DNA of 64,000 nt from positions 151,739,057-151,803,056 of the forward strand of contig CM043952.1 in NCBI GenBank assembly GCA_014529385.2. The letters run 5' to 3'. Under the pieces are notes generated by a model that saw nothing but the letters and a program-made list of their open reading frames with translations, did not search any database and was not told where the DNA came from. Position numbers and translations under genes: made by a program. Of the stretch, positions 29,166-39,721 are shown in pieces; within the stretch, counting starts at the first letter, position 1; every line of letters begins with the position of its first letter. This DNA comes from Adiantum capillus-veneris. Its lineage: Eukaryota; Streptophyta; Polypodiopsida; Polypodiales; Pteridaceae.

Positions 29166-31808
29166 ATGCAAGCAGTAGAGAGGGCCAAGAAGAAGCTCAA
29201 CCAAAAGGAGAAGTTGCAGGAACTGCCCGCTTATCAACTAGACCCCGAGTCAGTCAAAGCAGCCAAGGCATCATACCGCTCTAGAGAACAGCTAGAAGAG
29301 CATCACACTACAGTCCTCACCAGCAGGTTCAAAAGTGAAGAGGGACATCAAGTGGAGTTGCAACTCTTACTGAAGGAAGTCTATGATGTAGCCGCAAAGC
29401 AAGAGACCAAAGAGGCTAACCGCAGGCTGGGACTTAGGGATTTCTACGAACAGGAGCCTTGCCGAGTGGATTTTTAGAAAGCTTATGAGCTTCTACTTGC
29501 AATTAAAGAAGATGGAACCGCATAGATATCTGACACTCAGGGAAACCAGGTCAAAGTGGTCATCACTAAAGATATAATGGCAAACGCACTTAGACTGCCT
29601 ACAGAAGGAATGACCATGAGAGCAAGAGACAAGAAAACATTAGGAACCTTTACCAAAGAGACAGCCGCGGCCACCTTTTCCGATTTAATTCACAAACAAG
29701 TGGAAGAGCCAGCCAGATTGAAACACCAGCACTTCCATTTTTTGACAAAAAGGCCACCAAGGTACACTGCACCAAATCACGCAATTTCCACCACATTCAC
29801 TCAAGTTCTCAAGTCGATAACCAGGCAACCAATGGACCACGCCCAGTACATCTTGACCACCTTGAAGGGCACCAAGAAAGAAGGAAAAATCACTTACTTG
29901 GGTGCACCAGAAGTCTTGACGAGGATAGCATACCATGCCATTGGCATGACTGACAATCTACCACCTGCTCCTAATCAAAATACATGGATATTGGCAGCAC
30001 AACCCTCTCCAAGAGCTACAAGGTCAGGAAAGAGATCATATAAATTCGATGAAGAATCAGCTGACAGCTCACCGAAAAGGCACAGTAGCGAGAGCTCTGA
30101 TAACGAGGAAAAGAGAGCTCGTAGAGAAGAAATGAAAAGAAAAGTTGTGGCCGCCCACCAAGAAGAGCCCGCACAAAAACAAGCACGCTTTGAAAGAGAG
30201 AAACAGGCCTACCAGCGCAGTAGACAAGCACAAGGGAAGGACCCAGAGAAATGGGTGCCTACTGGACTTAAAGGCCCAAGGACAAAGCATCATACAAGAA
30301 AAGGGGTTGAAGATCCGACAGAGCGTTTGGAAAAAATGTACCAAGAAGCCGAAGCCCTAAAGTTGAAGGAAGCCGAAGAAGCAGCTAGAAAAGCCAAAGA
30401 GGCGGAGGAACAGAAACAATCCAAGGAGACGGCTAGATCAGAAGCCCAAGAACAAAGCTACGAGTCTTCCAGACCCACCTCACCACCTACAGAACAACAG
30501 GACCATCCAATGCCAAGACCACCACCATCATCGGCGGGCAATGACACCAATAAAGAAGTGGAGCCTGAGAAAGCCAAAGATTCTGAGTCCACCAAGGAAA
30601 CAGAATTTGCACAAGAGGCGGACCAGCAAGAGAAAGAGAAAGATAAAGAAGCAGAGCTAGAACAAGAGGCTACCACTGCACAAGAGAAAGAACCCGAGCT
30701 AGAGAAGGAAGTGAGTCCGGCACCAGAAGAGACAACAAGATCTGATCCAGCACCCTCTACTGCAGCACAGCAAGAGAAGGATGGAGCACCCTCTACTTCC
30801 ATTCAGCCAAAAACCGCCGAGGCAATAAGGCCTCAGGATGACAAAGAAAAAGACCAACCCTCTACCTCCACACAAGAAGAACTAGCAGCTACGACGCAGC
30901 AAAAAGACACACATGAGGCTGTAGGCACATCTCAGCTGGCAAGACAGGAGGATTGGCAGTCAAACGATGAGGTAATAGTACAAGTAAATGAATATGCACG
31001 GCAGATGCAAGACATGACGAAGAGACTCCGTTCATCAGCACTTAGCCGCAGTAACAAGGCTAAAGAGCTCGAGATGGTGATTGATGCTCTCTAAGGAGAG
31101 TTAGAAGATAGGATAACTGTCATCATGGATCTTCAGAGGCAGGTGCAGGAGATGAAAGCAGAAGCTGAACAGCATCAGCTAGCTAAAGATAGACAGCATA
31201 ATGAAATGGAGGAGTTAGGTGATTTGCTCACCAAGTTATCCGATGCTTGCAAGGCAAAAGACAAGCAACTGACCGAAGTTACGAATGAACTTCTTACAAC
31301 ATCCCTGTCAACTCAAAAAATTCAAGTGCAATTAGATGTTGCAAATGCCTCTTTATAGTACTATGAACAGCGAACCAATGATCAGGCAATCTCTTACAAC
31401 AAATAAGACCTCGATCAAAGGGACTGATGAAGTGTACAAGGCACTAGAAAAGAAGAACAAAGACCTTGAGTTAGAATTAAAGCTAGAGCAATCACATCGC
31501 AAGGGACCTGGCACTGATGCGGGTCCAGAGAGAAGAAGAGCTCCTCAAAGAAATAGATGATCTCAAGAGAGTTAACCAACTCCTCACAGATGGAAAGCTG
31601 GATACGCAGGAAGAGGAAGGCACTTTAGAGCAACGCAAATAGACATACCCTCGGTGTCATTTGCTAAGTTGGAAACACAGTCCACAACAGAGCCGAGTGG
31701 TGATGAGGATTTTCATATAACATCACATATGCTGACACAATGCCAATGGTCCAGCTATCAAAAGTTGAGGAGGACGCACTGAAAGAGAAGATCACCCAAG
31801 AGGTGGAT
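29166..31808 (+). pseudogene. G2 extra ORF, N-terminal and coiled-coil part
   Basis: The ATG at 29166 (MQAVERAKKKLNQKEKL) opens a frame that runs to 31358, about 731 codons, broken by TAG at 29475, TAG at 29523, TAA at 31092 and TAG at 31356. Residues about 1-280 form a folded-looking domain (DIMANALRLPTEGM, LTRIAYHAIGM). Residues about 290-590 are extremely charged low complexity (EAEEAARKAKEAEEQK, with Ser/Thr/Pro blocks). Residues about 600-730 are a heptad-rich coiled coil (LQRQVQEMKAEAEQH), which continues in other frames to 31808 (LEKKNKDLELELKLE). Copia F splits it. It resembles, in layout only, the additional ORFs of large plant gypsy elements. I do not recognise a named domain with certainty. 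Confidence 0.68.
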
Positions 31809-32000
31809 TGTTGGGGTATAAAGCCCAATGTGGTCGCCCAGGTAAGTGGGCGGGCCGCCAGGTATGTACACATATTCTTTTGTAAAAACCTAATAAGAGC
31901 TCACTATAATCTACACATTACAGTAGAGCGAGTTCACCATATCGTCGTGCTCTTCTTCTCGCACTCTCTCTCGCATCGCACTTCCGCTCGTACTCCTTCA
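31809..32000 (+). repeat. 5' LTR of element F
   Basis: A 192-bp LTR, TGTTGGGGTATAAAGCC...CTCCTTCA, matching the E LTR. The primer site CTGGTATCAGATC follows at 32002, a slightly diverged tRNA-Met site (TGGTATCAGAGC expected). Confidence 0.94.
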
Positions 32001-32014
32001 ACTGGTATCAGATC

Positions 32015-33098
32015 TCAGATCGAGGCTCCGGGCAGCATTTGCAGGTAGCCAGAGTCACCTGCTCAGATTGGAGTGAGATTCGACAGGCGAAGACACGGCC
32101 CCAATTCCTTTGGGTAAGCCCGAAGGACTTGGTGTTCTCAGAATTTCATTCTGAGATCATCTCGGCCACCGTTCGGCTTCGACAAAGATCTGCGCAGGCC
32201 ATTTTTGACTACGTGGTCTCGACGGGTGCAGATCCGACTCTGCAACTTTGGGGTTTCAGCCTACGACTACAAGTACTGAGGATATCTACACTTCCAGAGT
32301 GCTGATTTGTGGCTATCTACACAACGAAGGACGGCTTACAATTCTTGGGGACGTGTCACATACGACACGGGCGCACGTACACACAGACTGTAGGCGACAT
32401 CCACCAGTTCATCAGGTAGCTTGTGTTTGTTGCTTGATATTCCAGCTTTCATCCTGACATTGCAGGTACTTACACATGGGATGTATTGTCAGAGATGATG
32501 TATGTATGTTGAGGGTTTGCTAGCTATGAGTCACGCAGCAAACAACCACCGCAGCGGTTACAACATACAGTGGAAAAATTGTGGATGTACGACTTTGTGG
32601 GAAGTCTATGTACTGTCAGATTTACTGCAGCCTTTGTTGAGGGTCGAGTGAGGTTTTATTGAGCTGGGGGATTCTCGAATGTTGAGATCCTTTCGGTGAT
32701 ACAGGTCTTGGAGCGATCCCTCGAGCACCCTTAGATAGGCAGCTAGGATGTATTGACTGTGAGTTAGACAGTTGGGATTGCATCTTTGCTTTACTGCCGT
32801 TGAGGCATTGTCGCAATCTATGCTTACAGGACAGTGACAGGACAGTGAGAGACAGTACAGGTGCAGGACAGGTTTACCCACAGCTTACAGTGTTAGAGAG
32901 ACAGTGGTTTTTTGAGCTGTTTTTGGTCTGTTTTTTAGTATACTAGAGCCATTTTACAAAGGAGACTCTGCCGAAATTTCTGCAGAATCTGAAGCTTTAT
33001 TGGTTCATTTGACACGTTGATATTGGTTCAGAGGTCAGTTTACAGGAGAAACTCTACCGAATTTTTCCCAAGAAAGTAAACTACTGTGAAGCGTATCT
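32015..33098 (+). other. Leader of element F, no gene seen
   Basis: About 1.1 kb lie between primer site and gag ATG. No frame carries a recognisable domain. Short ORFs on both strands are taken as chance. Confidence 0.7.
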
Positions 33099-33908
33099 AT
33101 GGCTGGATCACAAGACACTGCTCTTTACAATATCAAGAAGCTGGATGGAACCAATTTCCCATTGTGGAAGAAGCAAATTTGGCACGTGTTGGTACAAAAG
33201 AAGCAGATAAAACCTATAAAGCTCAAGGGGATAAAACCACAAGATATGGACGAAGATGAATGGAGCGAAATGGATGAATTGGCACTTTCTACCATTATGC
33301 TGACTTTGGCAGAAAGCGTTTACTTCAATGTAGCAGACGAGATGTCGGCTTATCAAGCATGGACAAAGCTGAGTGATCTTTATGAGAAGCAGAGTGCAGC
33401 TTCACAGGTATACTGGCTTAAGAAGCTTGTTGACTTGAAGATGAAAGAAGGGACACCTATGTCCAATCATCTGAATGAATTCAACACCATCTACAGTCAG
33501 TTGTCAGCTCAAGGTGTCAAGTTTGATGAACCTGTTAGAGCTATGTTCCTGTTGATCACATTGTCGGAAAGTTGGGACACTTTTCGCACAGCTTTGAGTA
33601 ATTCTGCACCTCCAGATGGTTTGAACATAGCAGGTGTAGAAGGAAGTCTGCTTAATGAAGAAACCAATAGAAAGACAATGGACAAAGGCAAAGGAACAGC
33701 CTTAGTTGTCAGGGGAAGGACCAAAGAAAAGTACAAATGTGGAAAGAGGGATCAGTCTCGTAGCAAGTCCTGTAGTGCTAAAGGCAAGAGTGACATAGAA
33801 TGCTACCATTGTGGCAAGAAGGGTCACATGAAAAGAGACTGCAGAGAATGGAAAGTAGAAAAAGGCAAAGAGAAAGCAGAAACCATGGTGAGAAGAACAA
33901 GTCCTTAG
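33099..33908 (+). pseudogene. gag: gag of element F
   Basis: The ATG at 33099 begins MAGSQDTALYNIKKLDGTNF. The 269 codons include the complete copia gag domain (FPLWKKQIWHVL, ALSTIMLTLAESVY, AWTKLSDLYEKQ, LKMKEGTPMSNHLNEFN, LLITLSESWDTF) and the zinc knuckle CYHCGKKGHMKRDC. A frameshift near 33885 ends this frame at 33908, while the protease continues in the frame open from 33800. This Gag is the full-length counterpart of the shortened one in C and D. Confidence 0.9.
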
Positions 33909-34662
33909 TGAAGATTCAAGAAATAAATGTGACAAACACTGTTGCAGAGGATGACAATCTAGTGTCAGGAGATATCTACTTCTTGAAAAATACAATGGAC
34001 TCGGCTCTTCTTACAGCATCTGATGGAAATGCACTGAATGACTGGATTATAGACTCAGGGGCATCACTTCATGTGTCTCCAAACAAGGAGTGGTTTACCT
34101 CTTATGTGACCACTAAAGATCATGTTCGGCTAGGCAATGGGCAGACATGTGAGATCTTAGGTGTTGGAGATGTTCAATTGAAGTTTCAGAATGGCTCTTC
34201 TTTCACGCTGAAGAATGTGAGACATGTTCCCGCAATTACAAAGAGCTTGATCAGCACAGGTTTACTTGATGATGCTGGCTACGTCACCACTTTTGGACAG
34301 AATATGTGGAAGATATCCAAGGGTTCTATGACAGTAGCACATGGAGTAAAGTCTGGAGGGCTTTACATGATTTATGTATCAAATGTCTCTAAAAATGTAA
34401 TCAATGTAACCGAGCAGCCGAACGTTTCTTTGTGGCATAGCCGGTTAGGACATATGTCCAAGAAGGGAATGGAAATCTTGTCTCGTTCTGGTTATTTTCC
34501 TGACTTGTCATTTAATGATTTTGAATTCTATGAACATTGTCTGTATGGTAAGCAAACACAGCATCCACATAAGCATAGAAGCAGTAGAAGAGATACACAG
34601 TTGGCACTTGTTCATAGTGATTTATGTGGACCTATGCCTAACCTATCTCTAGGGGGAGCTTC
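33890..34662 (+). pseudogene. pol: Protease and integrase N-terminus of element F
   Basis: The open frame (33800-34684, of which the part beyond 34662 belongs to H) carries the protease box WIIDSGASLHVSP, then LKNVRHVPAITKSLISTG. The integrase zinc region follows (LWHSRLGHMSKKGM, CLYGKQ with the first Cys of the pair replaced by Tyr-Glu-His context), then LVHSDLCGPM with the first core aspartate. The reading is cut by H after LSLGGAS. Confidence 0.88.
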
Positions 34663-34936
34663 TGTCATAAAATCTAATATCTAACCAACCCAAATGATTT
34701 TCTCATATTAAATTGATCACTTAATGTGGGAGAATAAATGGGAACAAGTGTTAAGATATAGATATGTGCTTATAGATCTATCTCAACACGGGGCCAATAG
34801 TAAAGGGGCCCAAATGGGAGATGGTCTATCAAGAGCAAGGCTAACCAATGGAGCATAAGACCTTAGGGTTAGCTTCATTGAAGACCTCCAATAATGTGTG
34901 TAAAAGTCCTTTTGACCTTAGGTAAGCTAGGGCTGA

Positions 34937-35165
34937 GCTTGAGGTGGGAACCCGGCCCAAGCTCGAGGTGCTTGACCTGCTTGAGATGCTTGTCGTGCTT
35001 GAGGTGTTTGTCCTGCTTGAGGTGCTTGATTAAGGTGCTTGAGGTGCTTGACTTACTCCATGCTTGAGGTGCTTGAGGTGCTTGACTTACTCCATGCTTG
35101 AGGTGCTTGACTTGCCGCTTGATTAAGGTGCTTGAGGTGCCTTGACATGCTTGCCTGAGATGCTT
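34937..35165 (+). repeat. GCTTGAGGT-type minisatellite within H
   Basis: Irregular tandem copies of a 9-18 base unit built on GCTTGAGGTGCTTGA occur, including the repeated higher-order block CTTACTCCATGCTTGAGG (twice). The unit length and phase drift, so it is a degenerate minisatellite. Confidence 0.85.
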
Positions 35166-36112
35166 GTGGGAATACCCCCTAGTCCAAGTGCTTTGTCATG
35201 CTTGATGACTAAGGTGCTTGAGCTCGTAAAGTCAAAAGCATCCCTACAAGAGGGGGGGCGAGCCCTTTTCCTAGGGATTAGAGAGAGAACACACACTCAC
35301 ACTCACAAGGGAAGCCCCAGCTTGAAGAGGCAGCAAGGACACATGTCAGGCCCCTACCCATGTTACCTTCATGTGTTGCTTGAAGCCTATTGGCTAGGCT
35401 TCAAAGGGGTCCAATGATAAATTACTTGAATTATCTAATTGTTTTTGCATTTATCAAGTCCTCTCTCTCAAAGGGGAAAGGGGGACACTTGTCCCAAGGC
35501 TACCCATGTTGCTTGTAATGGCTCCTGCTTGTGATTGGCTAGGCCTAGAGGGGTCCAATGAGCTTCAAGCATGAGCTACAAGGGGGGGTCGACCCAAGCA
35601 ATCTAGGGGGGTTCTTAGGGGGTATACTCACCCACACACACTCACAAGAACTCTCATTGTGTGCTATGCAAAGTGGAAGAGCTCCCTCTCCAAGCAAGTA
35701 GAGGTTGAGAGCCTACACCAACACTCTTGGCTATGGAGTGCAAATGCATCCAAGAGCCATGCTTCAATGCTTAAGCTTGCCATCTCCTTCTTCTTCATTA
35801 CTATGTTATTATGTATGCTAGCAACAAGAGTATGATAAGTGAGGACTAATTCTTTCTCCTACGAAATGTTTCTTCTTCCTCTTCCCTACCCTCATTCCCT
35901 GCTAGCTCTCTCCACCTTCGAAGGTGTTTGAGGTCTTGGGACTGAGGCTTGGTATAGTTAAAGCTTTCTTCAAGTTTAGGTTATGCTATGATGGTGATGC
36001 ATGAAGTTTTCCATCTTCATTGCTTCACCTAGGTCACAAGGAACACAAAGAATGTATTGTAACAAGTCTCTCTTTATGGGAGAAATCATAATACGAATGC
36101 CTATTGGAGGGG

Positions 36113-36138
36113 GGACCGGCTCCACATAAATCCGGTCC
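36113..36138 (+). other. Conserved hairpin of the H family
   Basis: GGACCGG (36113-36119) and CCGGTCC (36132-36138) form a 7-bp stem with a 12-base loop. The same stem and loop length recur in H2 at 46777-46802, with loop substitutions only. Confidence 0.7.
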
Positions 36139-36324
36139 TCAACTGTTGTCATGTTCTCTAAATTCTCTCTCTTGCAAAAGTATTGTCTATGCCAAGTTAA
36201 CTAATTGCTATGATTATGTTGCTATCTTCAATTATGTCAACCCGCTATGCTCACAAAATCATTTCTTGAAAGTACTCTCATTAAATTCTGCTACTCTCAA
36301 ATTGAATAGGCAAATTCCATTACA

Positions 36325-37602
36325 GCTTCTTACTTTATGACATTTATAGATGATTACTCGAGGAAAGTATGGGTTTACTTTCTCAAGCACAAGGATGAAG
36401 CGTTTAGTGTTTTCAAAACGTTTGTGACACTTGTGGAGAATCAGAGTGGCAAGAAGCTTAAATGCTTACGCACTGACAATGGTGGAGAGTATGTTTCAAA
36501 GGCCTTTCAGGACTTTTGTGAGTCAAAAGGTATAAAACATGAACTTACTGCTCCTTACAATCCTCCTCAAAATGGTGTTGCTGAGAGGCTGAATAGGACC
36601 ATACAAGAGAAGGTCAGAAGTATGTTGTCTAATGCACAACTGCCAAATGGGTTTTGGGCTGAAGCTGTATCAACAGTTGTTCATCTTATAAATAGATCTC
36701 CTAGCAAGGTTTTGCAGAAGGATTCAGTGGCAGAGATGGTATGGTCAGGCAACATGCCCTCATACAAGCATCTCAGAGTCTTTGGCTGTGAGGCATATAC
36801 TCATGTTCCAAAGGAATTTAGGAACAAACTTGAGCCAAAGAGTAGAAAGTGCATCTTTCTAGGCTATGGTAATTCTGGTGAGATGGGGTACAGACTTTGG
36901 GATCCCGAATCGAGAAAGGTTATCCGTAGCAATGATGTTCACTTTAATGAAGCCAAATATCATTCTAAACCAGAGAGGGTTGAGGAGATTATAAGAGTTG
37001 TCTTCCAAGAAGATGGACCTGCACGTGCAAGACAAAATATCAGGGCTCAAGAGGAGCAAGGACAGGATAGAGTGGAACGACAGGTTGTGGCTGAGCCTGA
37101 GCCACCTATTTTGCGTAGATCTGGACATATCACGCGACCTCCTGATAGGTTTGTTCCATATATGAATTATGTCATGTTGACTGATTGCAATGAGCCTTCA
37201 TGTTACGAGGAAGCAGTGCAAATGAAGGACTCCGGGAATTGGCAATTGGCCATGCAGTCAGAGATTACAGCTCTGCATAAAAACCAGACATGGAAGCTAG
37301 TTAAATTACCACCGGGCAAAAAGCCTCTACCTTGTAAATGGGTTTACAGGTATAAGATCACCGCTCATGATAGTCAGCCAAAGTACAAAGCAAGGCTTGT
37401 TGCCAAGGGCTTTAAGCAAGAACAAGGCATTGACTTTGATGAAGTCTTCTCTCCGGTGGTCAAGATGACTACATTGAGATGCTTTCTTGCATTGGTTGCC
37501 ATATTAGATTTGGTGTTGCACCAAATGGATGTCAAGACAACGTTCTTGCATGGTGATTTAGATGTGCAAAATTTACATGCAGCAGCCAGAAGGGTTTGTT
37601 GA
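36325..37602 (+). pseudogene. pol: Integrase core and RT N-terminus of element F
   Basis: The frame continues from the H insertion with FIDDYSRKVWVYF, CLRTDNGGEYVSK (second Asp) and PPQNGVAERLNRTI (catalytic Glu). It goes on to the integrase C-terminus (KHLRVFGCEAYTHVP, CIFLGYG), an acidic/basic linker, and the RT start (WQLAMQSEITALHKNQTW, PCKWVYRYKI, ARLVAKGFKQEQGIDFDEVFSPVVKMTTLR). A frameshift at about 37567 ends it in the GDLD region. Confidence 0.9.
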
Positions 37603-38745
37603 GAAAGGCAAGGAAGATTTGGTATGCCAGTTGTTAAAGAGTCTTTATGGCTTAAAACAATCACCGAGGGCATGGTACCATAAGTTCCACAAGTTTATGC
37701 TTTCTCAAGGCTACAAACGTAGTGAGTTCGATCACTGTCTATATACAAAGAAGGCTAAGGATGGCAGTTGGCTGATCCTTATTTTGTATGTGGATGACAT
37801 GTTGATTGCTGGCAAGCACTTGGAAGAAATTTCAGCTTGAAGTCAAAGATGGCAAAATCATTTGACATGAAAGACATGGGTGAGGCAAGTCATATACTTG
37901 GTATGCGCATTGAGAGAGATAGATCAAAGAAGTTGATTTGGCTATATCAAATAGAGTATATTAACAAGGTTTTGCAAAGTTTCAATATGGAGAAGAGAAA
38001 GGCATTGAGTGTTCCATTGCCACCATATGTGAAACTTAGCAAACAAGATTATCCTGTGTCTGAGGAAGAACAGGCTGAAATGGATAAGATTCCATATGCG
38101 TCTGCAGTGGGTAGTTTGATGTATGCAATGATTGCTACTCGCCCAGACATTGCATTTGCAGTGGGAGTAGTAAGTCGATACATGTCAAACCCAGGCAAGA
38201 AACATTGGGAGGCAGTGAAAGGAATATTGAGATACCTGAAAGCTACAAAGAGTATGCGTATATGCTATGGGAATCAGGAGCTAAGTGTAAAGGGTTTTAC
38301 AGACTCAGATTATGCAGGTGACTTAGACAACCGAAGGTCTACGTCAGGGTATGTCTTTACATTGGCTGGTGGAGCAGTATCATGGCGTTCTAGATTACAA
38401 GATTATGTTACTCAGTCTACTACAGAGGCTGAATATGTTGCAACATCAGAGGCATGCAAAGAATCAATTTGGCTTAATCGACTAGTAACAGATTTGGGAA
38501 TCAAAGAAGAGATGCTTGTGTTATATTGTGATAGTCAAAGTGCTATACAATTGGCTCGCAATCCAGTTTATCACTCAAAGACAAAGCATGTGGATGTGAA
38601 GTATCATTTCATCAGGGAAATGCTCGAGGATAAGCAACTTCAGCTTGTCAAAGTTCACACCACAAAAAATCCTGCTGATCTACTTACAAAAGGACTTCCC
38701 TCAGAGAGCTTTGCGCATTTTCGCAAGCAGTTAGGTGTAGGGTAG
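37562..38745 (+). pseudogene. pol: RT C-terminus and RNase H of element F
   Basis: Two frames overlap: 37562-37840 (MQQPEGFVEKGKEDLVCQLLKSLYGLKQSPRAWY, LILYVDDMLIAGK with active YVDD) and, after a one-base loss at about 37840, 37837-38745. The second holds the RT end (SAVGSLMYAMIATRPDIAFAVG) and RNase H (FTDSDYAGD, STTEAEYVATSEA, YCDSQSAIQLA, KHVDVKYHFIREML). It stops at 38745 with LGVG. Confidence 0.9.
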
Positions 38746-38800
38746 TACATCACTTCTCTACATCTCTTGTATATTAGCTTGTATAGTAGCTTCTCTCACA

Positions 38801-38834
38801 CTTAAAGTACCACATTGGACTTTAAGTGGGAGGT
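38801..38834 (+). promoter_or_regulatory. PPT-abutting hairpin of element F
   Basis: CTTAAAGT (38801-38808) pairs with ACTTTAAG (38819-38826); the PPT AAGTGGGAGGT ends at 38834. The structure is the same as in E. Confidence 0.75.
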
Positions 38835-38879
38835 TGTTGGGGTATAAAGCCCAATGTGGTCGCCCAGGTAAGTGGGCGG
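38835..38879 (+). repeat. 3' LTR of element F, first part
   Basis: The first 45 bp match the F 5' LTR and end at the TSD GGCGG (38875-38879), where element G starts. The remainder resumes at 44440. Confidence 0.93.
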
Positions 38880-39661
38880 TGTTAGGAAATAAGATGTAGC
38901 TAAATAGATAATTGAGTAGATTACTTAATGGAGAGAGACAGATTTATATACACGAGATTATAGAGTAGAGAGAGAGAGAGAGAGAGAGAGTACACACGAT
39001 ATACGTGGTTCACCCAATGTGGGCTACGTCCACGGGAAAGTGGCCACTCAATGGCTTTAGTACTTCAAAACAAGAAGTAGTTTACAAAGGGATTATACCC
39101 TTAATGCAGCTCCCGCCTTGCTTCACTCTCACCACCTCACACTCACCTTGTTGCATCAACTTCACACTATGAAATGTGTGTAGAAATGGACTCCTTTTAT
39201 AGGCCAAAAGGGCTGCCCTCTCTTATGAGAGACAGCCATGTGTAGCCGCCCTTGTGCGAATAAGTCCAAATCGGACCCTCCAATCCGCCCATGTGTGGCC
39301 GCCCTTGAGAAGACAAGTCCGCTTTTGAATTCGGCCACTGGCCACCGGCCAGTGACTTCCGACCACCGACCACGGGCCATTGACTACCGGCCACCGGCCA
39401 ACCGACCGGTTGTTTTCCGACCACTTTCCGACCGCCGTCCGGCCATAATATTCCGGCGAAAAAGAATATTCCAGCAAAAAAAAGTCGGGCCTCTGCCCCC
39501 GAGGCCTTTAAAGTTGCCCCTGATTCTTGTCCGTGAAAATTTTGGTTTCCAGTGAGTGATTTTCCTTCACGCACGATGGCTTCTCCTCATAATGGGGGCC
39601 TTACAAATGTGCGCTTTTACCACAGAAAATTACAAGGGTAAATCAGGCTCCATACTTAACA
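38880..39661 (-). repeat. 3' LTR of element G
   Basis: The 782-bp LTR, plus TGTTAGGAAATAAG...CTTAACA, contains a (AG)n run at 38967-38990 and a GC-rich stretch with repeated GGCCACCGGCCA motifs (39340-39450). The opposite-strand ORFs through that stretch are repeat artefacts. Confidence 0.94.
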
Positions 39662-39670
39662 ATCTCCCAC

Positions 39671-39688
39671 TTGGAGACTGATCTCCAA
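39671..39688 (-). promoter_or_regulatory. PPT-abutting hairpin of element G
   Basis: TTGGAGA (39671-39677) and TCTCCAA (39682-39688) form a 7-bp stem with the loop CTGA. The stem overlaps the PPT side (minus CCAAGTGGGAGATT). It is placed like the hairpins of C, D, E and F but differs in sequence. Confidence 0.65.
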
Positions 39689-39721
39689 ACCAAACCTAGG
39701 ACTGCTTTCCATTCTGGCTTC

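Larger units (their letters stand above)
34663..36324. repeat. H: 1.66-kb putative solo LTR inserted in F
   Basis: The unit is bounded by TG...CA (TGTCATAAAATC...TTCCATTACA), with the perfect TSD GCTTC at 34658-34662 and 36325-36329. Removing it restores the F integrase frame across GGAS-YFMTFIDDYS. It has no primer site, PPT or coding. It contains a GCTTGAGGT minisatellite and a GGACCGG/CCGGTCC hairpin. Its right part resembles 46400-47000 (H2), so it is a family. A TG...CA unit with 5-bp TSD and no internal region fits a solo LTR; a compact non-autonomous element is the alternative. Confidence 0.85.

Noticed and set aside
30458-30802. Minus Ser/Ala/Val-rich ORF opposite the charged part of the G2 extra ORF
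   Set aside because: It is the antisense of the Glu/Lys/Ala-rich low-complexity coding, which naturally lacks stops.
39162-39574. Overlapping minus ORFs rich in Gly/Arg/Trp/Pro in the G LTR
   Set aside because: They read through the GGCCACCGGCCA repeats of the LTR and recur in the other LTR of G. No start context or domain; repeat artefact.
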